DNA of 20,610 bases from Larix sibirica. Taxonomy: Eukaryota > Streptophyta > Pinopsida > Pinales > Pinaceae. Every line of letters begins with the position of its first letter. The first letter of the stretch is position 1. The position numbers and the translations under genes are program-made. The notes under the pieces were generated by a model that was not told the DNA's origin, did not search any database, and worked only from the letters and a program-made list of their open reading frames with translations. Where the stretch lies: NCBI GenBank assembly GCA_004151065.3, contig NWUY0304901517.1, positions 1 through 20,610 of the forward strand, written 5' to 3'. Shown piece by piece: positions 1 to 7,669 of this stretch.

Positions 1-60
1 GCTTGACCAAAGGTATACTTGCTTGACCGAAGGGAGGGCAAGGGAGGGCAAGGGCGTATA
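1..60. repeat. Short direct repeats at the window edge
   Basis: The word GCTTGACC followed by A or G and then AAG occurs twice within the first 30 bases. GGAGGGCAA then occurs twice in tandem at about 33-52. These are seen directly. No gene is attached to them, and the array may continue to the left of the window. Confidence 0.6.
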
Positions 61-231
61 ATGGTGAGAGAAAGTGTGAATGAGCCCTTACTGCCCTTCA
101 CCCTAGGACGATGGGAGGATTGATGGTAGAGTAGCCGAGGACTCGTCGTCGTAGCTTCCCTTGCTCCTGCGGATGGTCCTGAGAAGCTTTCTCTTTAGCG
201 CGCTTATAAAAAAAATTGAATGAGGCTGTTT

Positions 232-396
232 TCTGGAACCGGTAGCCAACCTGATTAACCAAGCCAAGTAATCAAACCGAGCATGCCAGTTGAATAGCTC
301 CCCGTAGAGTAGTAGCCGAGTAGCCAAGCCTGAGTATCCCGGCCAAGTATCCCAGCCAAGTAGCCGAGTAGCCAAGCCGATTACCATCGGATTAGC
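232..396. repeat. GTAGCC-rich dispersed repeat, copy 1
   Basis: The stretch starting GAACCGGTAGCCAA at 235 matches 15397-15489 over roughly 95 bases with small gaps. Shared words are GAACCGGTA, TAACCAAGCCAAG, CAGTTGA and GAGTAG. From about 308 to 396 the short words GTAGCCGAG, GTAGCCAAGCC and CAAGTATCCC recur many times. The minus strand is open here for about 94 codons (103-387), but the repetitive peptide resembles no known family, so no gene is called. Confidence 0.6.
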
Positions 397-770
397 CGAG
401 GATAAGGAGAGAGAGGGTTTACCTTTAGCCGATATCGTTTAACTGCTGGATGGCTTAGAAACAGCCAGAACTGATGAGAGAGACATGGCTAGATGGATGG
501 AGTGGGTGGAATAGAGGGATAGTTTATTCGCTGATGAGTGTTTACTTACCTTTTGCCCATGCCCGATCAATATGGCCGGAAACATACATACCTGTTCGAA
601 CCCCCACAATATAGGGTCTTTTATATCTAAAATTGCATTTGTGCTAACGTTTTCGGAATTGACCGGAACAACCACCATAGCTTTTATATCCTTGCGCTTT
701 AGGGGCGGAGCCTTACTGGGAGTTTTCTTCTTGCTGGATCGGGGTTGGACGAGGGTCGATGGCTTCAATG
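397..770 (-). other. Unassigned region with a 109-codon open frame
   Basis: The minus strand is open from 768 to 439. The predicted peptide begins with a Lys/Pro-rich stretch containing RSSKKK and continues with VVVPVNSENVSTNAILDIKD. The second part belongs to the dispersed family described under 600-703. The plus strand is also open at 572-808. I recognise no protein family and see no promoter. The frame is probably fortuitous or a remnant of the unknown element behind that family. Confidence 0.3.
600..703 (-). repeat. Dispersed 'VPVDPKNA' repeat family, copy A
   Basis: The plus-strand core GCATTTGTGCTAACGTTTTC at 635-654 is followed by GGAATTGACCGGAACAACCA. It aligns with copies near 10231, 10391, 11285 and 20251, and weakly with one near 9535. 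Against the 10231 copy the similarity continues through CATAGCTTTTATATC (positions 676-690). On the minus strand this copy reads VPVNSENVSTNAILDIKD. The other copies read VPVDPKMAIFKHL, PISVDPKNALKRAFHKE, LSGNVKNILKCGFVYRNK and IPLSVRNVVKCDYSKIK. The conserved peptide-like phase suggests descent from a coding element, but I do not recognise it. Confidence 0.5.
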
Positions 771-1265
771 AAACCAGTTGTGGAATCGTCGGATCGGAAC
801 TGCCTTAATTAGGAACTACAGCTATATTATCTTGGAATAAAGGCGCCCCTACCTTAAATGCTTTTATTCGGCTAAAGCCCTAAAGCAAAATAGGGATTTT
901 TTTACCCCGGTGGATCAGATTGTGGCATGGAATCAGTGCTTTATGCCTTTAACCCTATATGCATTACGTGGTAGGATGGATTGGATTAACAGTAATAACC
1001 TGATAGGCTCTCAGCCATCGACTTGCCTATAGACAAATGCACGATAGATACCGCGGTGGAACATTACCTATTGAACTGAGAGGGGCTCCTATGGTGGATA
1101 GCGTTTTTCATAATAGGCAATATGGTCTACGGTAAGGCTGGAAGGGAAGAGTTGATCCATCCATGACTGATGTCACCAAGTAATGCGATATCAGGTCAGG
1201 TCATAAAGTCTTAAAAGGCTCAAAAGACCTGCTCCAGCTCGTTTATTTGCAAAATCAGAAATGAA
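771..1265. other. No gene recognised
   Basis: Stop codons are frequent in all frames. One word, GATACCGCGGTGGAACATTA near 1048, resembles GATACCGCGGTTGAATATTA near 18305, and this is too short to name. The copia integrase remnant may reach a little into the right edge, but no further motif such as the second catalytic Asp is visible. Confidence 0.4.
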
Positions 1266-1339
1266 AAAGTAAGCTCTCCCTTCCCGGATTGTTTCTCAGC
1301 AAGTGATTTGAAGTCCTAAAAAGGCTAAAAAGGCCTCTA

Positions 1340-1665
1340 ATTTTGGCGGAAGAAAGTATACCCAGGTATACCTTGAATGATCATCAATGAAGGTCAGGGA
1401 ATATGGGGCTCTGCTTATAAAAGGATGAGGAAATATACCCATCAGATCGCTGTGAACAAGCTCCAGAACTTCTGTAGCTCACCATGCTTTGCCTTTTTCA
1501 AACTTATCCTTCGGATGCTTGCCAAGAATGCAGCCCTGGCAGACACCATCTGAAAATCTTACATCCGTAAACCAACCCTGTCACCATGCTCTGCTTGCTG
1601 AGTTGTTGCAGTTTATATGGCCAAACTGCTCATGCCACAATCTGCTCACCTCATCTAAATGAGTG
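1340..1665 (-). pseudogene. Copia GAG-pre-integrase and integrase N-terminal fragment
   Basis: Integrase inserts retrotransposon DNA into the host chromosome. The minus strand shows LWHEQFGHIN, then VCQGCILGKHPKDKFEKGKA. Together these give the HHCC zinc-binding pattern. ELVHSDLMG follows, with the first catalytic Asp, and then YSLTFIDDHSRYTWVYF. Two TGA stops interrupt it, one after SRAW and one after KGKAW, where family members usually have Arg or another residue. The second catalytic Asp (SDNGGEF-type motif) and the Glu are not seen. The fragment fades below about 1340, although AFLAFL-like residues may carry it to about 1270. Confidence 0.9.
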
Positions 1666-1779
1666 AGTAAAACAGCAGACCGGGTCTTGGTAACAAAGTT
1701 TTTCAAACGGGTACAATTTGGACTGATGATCAGCTTTACCGACAGCAACTGCAATACCATTTTGAATCTAAATAATGAC

Positions 1780-2079
1780 CATCAAATCGGGTATTAACTC
1801 AACTCGCCCGCCTGAACCAGAATGAGTGATCCAGTAAATAGAGAGGATATTGGTTGACAATGAAGGCACACAAAGAACATTCTGAAATGTACCGTCATCC
1901 ATATCAATGGATCTTCTCCCATAGACCTCAACAGGAGTATTCTCCCCCATAAATCTAGTCTACGTAGTACAGGGCTCCGATGCAAAGTCATATCGAGATG
2001 AAGCCATGTGGTGTGAAGCACCCGAGTAAAGCACCCATGAGGAAGGCTGAAATGCAACAGCTACAAGTGCCAGAGTTGG
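1780..2079 (-). pseudogene. Copia aspartic protease pseudogene, catalytic Asp lost
   Basis: The protease cleaves the Gag-Pol polyprotein. The minus strand reads WVLYSGASHHMASS. Copia proteases have LDSGASxHM at this position, so the catalytic Asp is replaced by Tyr (TAC, complement of 2026-2028). A single G-to-T change from GAC would explain it. An in-frame TAG lies near 1960. The downstream segment VEVYGRRSIDMDDGTFQNVL followed by CVPSLSTNILSI matches the usual flap and LxVPxLxxNLLS region of this family. The copy cannot be functional. Confidence 0.88.
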
Positions 2080-2856
2080 ATCCTTCCTTTCCTTTCCCTT
2101 TGTTATCCTGTGCCTTGGCAGACTCTTCAGCTGGTGAACTCTTTTTGACAGAATAGGGCACCTTTATGTGATTCTTCTCAAGAAGATGAGTAATATGATC
2201 AAGCTGCTTCTTCATGCACTTGTGTTCATCATGCCCGAGCTTGTTGCAATAGACACACTTGACCTTCTCAGACTTGGGCTTTTCAGCTTTTGAATAAGAG
2301 GTATCATGAGCAGATTTATATTTCTGCTCTTTGTCCTTCTTGTCTCCGTTCTTCTGTTTTTGCTTGCTGCCGTTAGAGGCCTTTGAGTATTCCTTAGTGC
2401 CTTGATTTGCAGCAAGGGCATGTGCTTTTGACTGCTTCAAGGCACTCATCTACACAAAATTGTCCTGCCCCCCCGGTCAGCGCAGCAGCCAAATCATCAA
2501 GAGATGGCATCTTCCAAGCAGTTATGGGAGTTTTCTTAGTAGCATGGAAGGTAGAAACAAAAACAAAGTAATCAGGACCAAGCTTGGCAAGTCCTGCTTT
2601 CCAAATAGTACTTATAGCATGGTCCAGACTTCATTGGGTGAACTTGTAAATTCAATGTGGAAAAGGAGATCGGGAAATACAGAAAGACACAACAATCCAT
2701 ATGCTTCGTCACATCTGTTGAACCACTTCGGCTTTTCAGCATCAACTGTGGGTTCCACTTAAGTTCCCATTGTTCTTTTAGGCCTTTGTTCCTCATATTT
2801 TCTTTCCACTCATAGTAATTGAATGGCGTAAGGAGGTAAATATGAGTCTAATCCAT
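2080..2856 (-). pseudogene. Copia gag pseudogene with CCHC zinc knuckle
   Basis: Gag packages retrotransposon RNA into virus-like particles. A start-like ATG at 2854-2856 is followed by GAT and then an in-frame TAG at 2848-2850. The frame continues as HIYLLTPFNYYEWKENM, typical of copia gag N-termini. A frameshift near 2760 leads to KPKWFNRCDEAYGLL and FTSSPNEVWTML (UBN2/gag-like). A TAA follows, and another frame carries the rest from about 2635. The last open part (about 2449-2080) is Lys-rich and holds the zinc knuckle CVYCNKLGHDEHKC near 2215-2256, spaced C-x2-C-x4-H-x4-C. A shift near 2075 separates gag from protease. The order and motifs make the identity firm. Confidence 0.9.
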
Positions 2857-3600
2857 TGCTCTAGAATTCCACTACTGTTGGATCCGCAGCAAAGTTCAAA
2901 CTGTTGTAAAAGGGTCCATAGCAAAATGTAGGAACGCCTTCAAGGCTTACGAGGACGCTGCAGAACAGGGTTTCCTGTAGCTTGTTAGAAGGAGGTTCGA
3001 ACTACTTCAGCACAAAGAAAAGCTACTACAGAACTAAAGTTTATGTAGCGTATTAGATGGGCGCTGGAGGAATTCAAACAAGTCTGCTACATTAAAAAAA
3101 ACAAAAATACTTGTCTATTATATGCTTATATCTTATATGAAATGGTTGTAGTAGGTCCGGCTGCTATGAAGTCTGCTACATGGCAATAACAACAAGACTA
3201 GTTAACAATAAGGTAAGTTGTGTCCCCAGGGAGGAGGTTGCTATATAATTGGAATAGAGCCAGTGGAAATTAGATCTAGCAGGGTTTAACATAGAGCTTA
3301 CTCCATCCAGTTAATCGCTTTAGCTCATGGTTTATCACGATTATTATCAGGCTTACATAACATCTGAGGGTTCCTTTTTAAAGGATTCCTTTCTGTTGGA
3401 CGACTTGTTTAGGCTGAAGTTATACTTGGAAAAAGGTGAAGGTTACACAGGCTGCTTCCTTCTGTTGTACTTGGTGAGGAAGTTGGGGTTGTTGATTCTG
3501 GTGATGAAGGCCTAAGGCGAGGTGATAGGTTACAAGCTCCTTCCATCCTTCCTTCCTGGTGTAAAGACTTCTGGTGGTAACAATGAACTTATATCTGGGT
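2857..3600. other. No gene recognised; short repeats
   Basis: This is where the left LTR of the copia element could have been, but no TG...CA-bounded repeat or primer-binding site can be seen. The 13-mer AAGTCTGCTACAT occurs twice, near 3080 and 3169. A 62-codon frame on the plus strand (3327-3515) is Leu-rich and resembles no family I know. Confidence 0.4.
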
Positions 3601-4640
3601 GAGGGAAGTTTTAGTTAGGGTCCTGAGAAATCGTGCACGCGCAAAAGATAGACTTATTATCTGTGTATTTGTCCATTCATTGCTTTCTGAATCAATGTAA
3701 GCTATGATGGGAGTATAAATGATATGTCTGAGCTTTGTAGGAGCTTGTTGTTTCTCTGCTAAATAATCTATAGTAAGTGAAGTTCATAGGATGAAGAGTG
3801 AGATGAAGATAAGTAGTGTATATAGTTGTTTTAATAGTGAGTATGGCTTAGTGAAGTGCAGGTAAGTCTTTGTTTCAGCACGTGATAGGCAGTTAGTTTG
3901 ATTCCAATGTTACTATCAATGTTATGAATGTTACTATCAATGTTATGAATGTTACTATCAATGTTATGATAGAGTGAGTTCTCTAGTGAGGAGTATGAAG
4001 TGTATTTAGGTGGCACATGTGAAAGTATAAGTCTAAAGTCAAGGTCAGTTTGTTAGTATAAACCCGGGTAATAGGGCCTGTTGCTGGTTGAATGAAGGGT
4101 AAGGTAATATAGCTGGGTTTCTCGTTTCATTGTCTGAGTCAGTATTGAATACTTATGAATATAGTTGCTATAGTAAGAGTGGTTTTTATTAGCTTTATAT
4201 AGGAAGAGTTAGAGCTTATTTCCATCTGCTTAAGAGAGTGAGTCTAGTTATGGGCTTAGGTTTGTTATAGGAGCGTCGTCTAGTGATAGTTATAGTTGAT
4301 CAGTTAGTGTTAGGAGAGTAAGCTAAGGATAAGATGATACACACGGTCAAGAGTATTGATGTATCAATGTATAGGGAAGTATTATTTGATTGATACGAGT
4401 ACGCCGTGACAATGCTTGTTTCAATGAGTTATGAGGTGTCCGTGCGTGAAGTAATTTTGTTGTTTTTAATAGGGATAGTTGCTGATTTGTTCCTGGTTGT
4501 CGGGATTCGATTCCTAGCTGCTTAGGAGAGTAAGAGTTATAGCCAGGTTTAGTTATAAGAGTGAAGTTGATTCTAAGATATAAGTAAGTGTAGTTCGAGT
4601 TATTCCAGTTCTAGTGAGTGAGGGTTATTTGACGAATCGT
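3601..4640. other. AGT-rich low-complexity spacer
   Basis: The plus strand is rich in words such as AGTTATAG, GTGAGTCTAG and GAGTAAG, with many stops. No gene, RNA or promoter is recognised. The only ordered structure is the 21-bp array at 3907-3969. Confidence 0.4.
3907..3969. repeat. Perfect 3 x 21-bp tandem repeat
   Basis: The 21-base unit begins ATGTTACTATCAATG and ends TTATGA. It occurs three times without mismatch at 3907-3927, 3928-3948 and 3949-3969. Because 21 is a multiple of three, the minus strand reads HNIDSNI three times inside a 61-codon open frame (3831-4016). No function is known. Perfect identity suggests recent expansion by slippage. Confidence 0.95.
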
Positions 4641-5560
4641 AAGCAGCATCGATCGATCAATTTTGTACATGCTGTATATAACAGCGAGTGCACATTTCCA
4701 CTCTGAATCGATGAGAACAATCGAAACGAATCAATATTGAAGTGCGAAGAATGTATTGTATATAGAGACAGACGCATATTTATCCTTCCCTTCACAAGTT
4801 AAGTAAAGTCTCTGTCGACCCTTACCTTCTCTGCGTGAAGGAAAGTATCTAAGGACCCTCTGAATTTAGGTCTAAGTGGAGATCTGTAATCTCCGCTGAC
4901 CGGACATTTCATTTCTCCGCCCACCGATATAACAACATTTATATTCAGCGGTCTAGGTAAGGAACTAAGTAAGGTATCTAATGTTCCCCTTTAATGAGTA
5001 GATGCTTCGTCTAGCATTTTGATGGAAACAATATACTTGAACTGGCGCTACGCCCCCGGATACCAAATGAGAAAGCGTAATCACATATATCACGAAAGAC
5101 AGAATGCCTGGCTTATAAATGAATATACATCTCGTGTCATTCAGGCGGGGTTCAATATCGATTTCAATTAGCTCCTGCCGTGGATTCTTTACCTTCTATA
5201 TATTCTTCTCTGGCTGGCTTGAATGGAAGGCTGCATTACCCACTTACTGAACACGCACGAAAGGAAGGTAAGGAACTCACTACACAGGATGCGAAGGGAA
5301 TAAATGGAAAGGAATATTGATTGGCATACCCATCGCTAGAGGGGATCGCACAGAGGGAGCCTACCCACAAAGACAATGGTATAAGGCCAGATAAAAGACA
5401 TGCATTGACTCATCACTGAACAAAGTGAAGGAAAGGAAAAAAAGATTAGGGCATACCGAAGTTAGCCATCCCATTACGAAGGTTGAGGGCTTGCATCAGA
5501 CAATACCGAAGCTTGAGAGAGCGCAGTCATCCACGAATACACCTCGCCTCGAGACAGAGG
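4641..5560. other. No gene recognised; one hairpin
   Basis: A stem-loop lies at 4876-4896, with GTGGAGAT pairing with ATCTCCGC around CTGTA (eight pairs, one of them G-T). GGATCGCACA recurs near 5344 and 5559, and ATACCGAAG recurs near 5454 and 5503. No coding similarity is recognised. Confidence 0.35.
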
Positions 5561-5568
5561 ATCGCACA

Positions 5569-5577
5569 CATAAGAGA
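5569..5577 (+). promoter_or_regulatory. CATAAGAGA, plant mitochondrial promoter-like motif
   Basis: CATAAGAGA fits the CRTA-core nonanucleotide described for angiosperm mitochondrial promoters (CRTAAGAGA). It sits in A-rich sequence, but no gene follows within a sensible distance. A nine-base match can occur by chance, so this is only a candidate. Confidence 0.12.
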
Positions 5578-6365
5578 TGAAAACAGATAAAAGACTAGTA
5601 TCTATAGATATGCGTAATAAGATCTTGATCAAGCAATACATAAGCGATAATCAAGCAATACAGACGCAATAACAGAGCAGTCATAATATATTATTTATGG
5701 CGTAATAAGCTTATTCTATTATTTAAGTCATTTGACTTTTACTTAGATAGATACCAAAAAAAGACTTCTCTCTGAAACCCTCTAAGATTGAAAGCCATTA
5801 GCCATTTGATTTCCCCCCTCTATTATAGGGTATATTGCTCTTGGCTTGCCCAGGTTGGAACGGTCTCTTTACTCCAGCTATCTCGGCCGAGGAAAGATAC
5901 AGATATATAGTATTGACTTTATGGCATGACAGCCTTTACTATATAATAATAAACGGGCCCTAGTATCTCTTACCGTAAATATAGCTTTATCTCTTACCCT
6001 TTAAGGAAACAAACGAGACCTTGACCTTCTGTTCTCTCTGACCCTGCCAGGATTTATATTAATAGGACTTTAACGTAAGGCCTGGAGACATTGGTTCTAA
6101 CCTACCCGCGATATCTTCAAGAGGGGGGCAATTATAACCCACCTCCCTGAATGGCACTACCTACCTGACCTGCGTGAATGGCTCAACCTAGCCCCTATCC
6201 CTGGTCTTTCCTCTGTCCCCTCCTCTATCTCGCGTCGGCAACTCGGCTCAACCTCATTCTGTCTGGTGAACCTTTCTTTCGTTCGTCTGGCGAAAATGGG
6301 GCTTTTCCTTCCTCTGTCGGGTATGGAAACCAGGGGTGGGTACTTTATTGTTTTGGGTTTCTCTG
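5578..6365. other. No gene recognised
   Basis: Near 5626-5665 the word ATCAAGCAATACA occurs twice about 24 bases apart. The rest shows no repeat or motif of note. A 72-codon plus-strand frame at 6178-6396 matches no family I know and is probably fortuitous. Confidence 0.35.
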
Positions 6366-6370
6366 TATGG

Positions 6371-6405
6371 CAATGACTGGCTATGACTGGCTATGACTGG
6401 CTATG
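6371..6405. repeat. 10-bp tandem repeat, three copies
   Basis: CAATGACTGG (6371-6380) is followed by CTATGACTGG twice (6381-6400) and a partial CTATGA. Related words (TCTGGCTATCG, GTCAATGACT) continue to about 6470, so the array grades into the next repeat. Confidence 0.85.
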
Positions 6406-6461
6406 ATCAGCTCTGATTGGTGATCTTCTGGCTCTGGACCTTCTGACAATGTCTGGCTATC

Positions 6462-6590
6462 GTCAATGACTCCTAGCAAATACTGGTGCTAATGGGCTCT
6501 GAATGAGATCCTCAAATGTGGAATCATTATATGTAACGCATCATCATAGCATCCTCCATTCGATCGAGGTAGTAACGCGTGTTTGGTAGC
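6462..6590. repeat. Diverged ~130-bp dispersed repeat, copy 1
   Basis: This copy shares GTCAATGAC, ACTGGTGCT, GGGCTCTGAATGAGA, GATCCTCAA and ATGTAACGCATC, in that order, with 16520-16672 in the same orientation. Minus-strand peptides from both copies end alike, in MMMRYI and ITMRYI. The spacing differs by several small gaps. Confidence 0.75.
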
Positions 6591-6610
6591 GGGTAGAGTT
6601 TGAGGTTATA

Positions 6611-6686
6611 GGGGAGTACAGCAAGCGACTTGAGGAGCGATTTCCTCTCCCCAAAGGGGAGTACAGCAAGCGACTTGAGGAGCGAT
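6611..6686. repeat. Perfect 31-bp direct repeat, 45-bp period
   Basis: The 31 bases from GGGGAGTACAGCAAGCGACT to the end of GAGGAGCGAT are identical at 6611-6641 and 6656-6686. CTCCCC-AAA-GGGGAG at 6647-6661 forms a six-pair hairpin spanning the spacer. A shortened third copy, AGTACAGCAAGCGAAGCGAT, is at 6769-6788, where 11 bases have been lost internally. No gene is implied. Confidence 0.9.
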
Positions 6687-6856
6687 AAGCCAGTCTTTAG
6701 AACCCTATTGAAAACTCTTTCACAGTGCAAGTACCTGTGAGTGTATGCTATCAAGTACCCTATGTCCCAGTACAGCAAGCGAAGCGATATTGCTACAGCT
6801 TTTCCTATATAAGCCAGCCCACCTAGCAAGCTTCCTAGATAACCTATCCTGTAGCT

Positions 6857-7318
6857 GCGGAACTAACAACTCTATTAGAAAGGAGAACTACCAACTCTAG
6901 CACCAATAGCGGTTGAGGGATCATTATTCTCAACAGTACCAGTATCAGTTGAAACGGGCAGTGGAACAGGGACATTTCCAGCACAAGCAATACCAGGGTA
7001 ATTACCAGCCCCAGAAGACCAGTCCCAGCCTCATTCCGGGCAGCAAAAGTATCCCCCGCCCAAGCAGTACAACCAGCAGTTCCAGCATTTGCAGGGTAAT
7101 TCCCATTTCCACCAGTTAAACCAGCATTTCAATCAGCAGTTCCAGCATCATAATTCCTAACAGTGTTCCCAGCATCCCCAGCAGCACAAGGAGTCTCAAC
7201 ACAAGCATTATTATCAGCAAAACCAGGGTCATTCCCAGAAGCAGTTGAAGGAGCAGTTGAAGCAGTTCCAGCATTGCCAGGATAATCCCTAGTAAGCAGT
7301 TGAAGGAAGGAGCATAAT
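6857..7318 (-). repeat. NNT-codon repeat block 1, decayed Ala/Gly/Ser/Thr/Asn-rich reading frame
   Basis: The plus strand repeats words such as CAGCAGTTCCAGCAT and CAGTTGAAGGAGCA with a clear three-base period in which A holds one phase. On the minus strand this becomes a run of GCT, ACT, GGT, AAT and GAT codons. From about 7290 down it reads NAGTASTAPSTASGNDPGF, continues to YDAGTAD, meets one TGA, and goes on as NAGLTGGNGNYPANAGTAG. After a shift near 7022 it reads SSGAGNYPGIACAGNVPV and ends at about 6880 in SSPF followed by TAA TAG. I recognise no protein family. It may be a decayed low-complexity gene or a non-coding triplet-phased repeat. Confidence 0.6.
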
Positions 7319-7665
7319 TACCAGATATATATATCTTTGTAGACTATATTCTTCAACGAAATCAAGTCAATTCGATCAATTAGCGGTAGCGGGTCGAATT
7401 GAAGAGAAGTAGGCGACATACCCAATATTTTATTAGGCATAACCCTATTAGTAAGTGTAATAACGTAAATGACTATTAGTAAAAATAATCTACCATAAAC
7501 TTGGCATTTGATTCTTTTTCCTCGAATTCATTCGTGGGGAATTACCACCCCGAATTACCATGATTGAATTTCTACAGGATAGTACGTAGCTGTACCTTCT
7601 AGTAGGATTCCCGATTAAGGTAATGCCCTTTCAGTCCAGTTAATCCAGCTATGAGGGGTTACACA
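7319..7665. other. No gene recognised
   Basis: This is an AT-rich spacer with a short ATATAT tract at about 7324-7332 and several AATTCGA-like words. Stops are dense in all frames. It separates the NNT block from the mosaic repeat cluster. Confidence 0.35.
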
Positions 7666-7669
7666 AAAA

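Larger units (their letters stand above)
1270..2856 (-). mobile_element. Degraded Ty1/copia LTR retrotransposon, gag to integrase
   Basis: Reading the minus strand from 2856 down, the domains come in Ty1/copia order: gag start, gag core, CCHC zinc knuckle, aspartic protease, GAG-pre-integrase zinc site, and the start of the integrase core. Integrase before reverse transcriptase is the hallmark of copia. No RT, RNase H, LTR, primer-binding site or target duplication is seen, so both ends are missing or unrecognisable. Frame changes and stops run throughout, so the copy is dead. This is most simply a nuclear retrotransposon fragment captured by the mitochondrial genome, which is common in plants; the transfer itself is inferred. 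Confidence 0.93.

Noticed and set aside
5569-5577. CRTA-type promoter motif here and at 9264-9272 considered as active promoters.
   Set aside because: No gene lies downstream and nine-base matches are expected by chance; the first is kept only as a low-confidence candidate.
6857-7318. Repeated CAGCAGTT words considered as a CRISPR array.
   Set aside because: There is no fixed repeat length or unique spacers, and the period is three bases.
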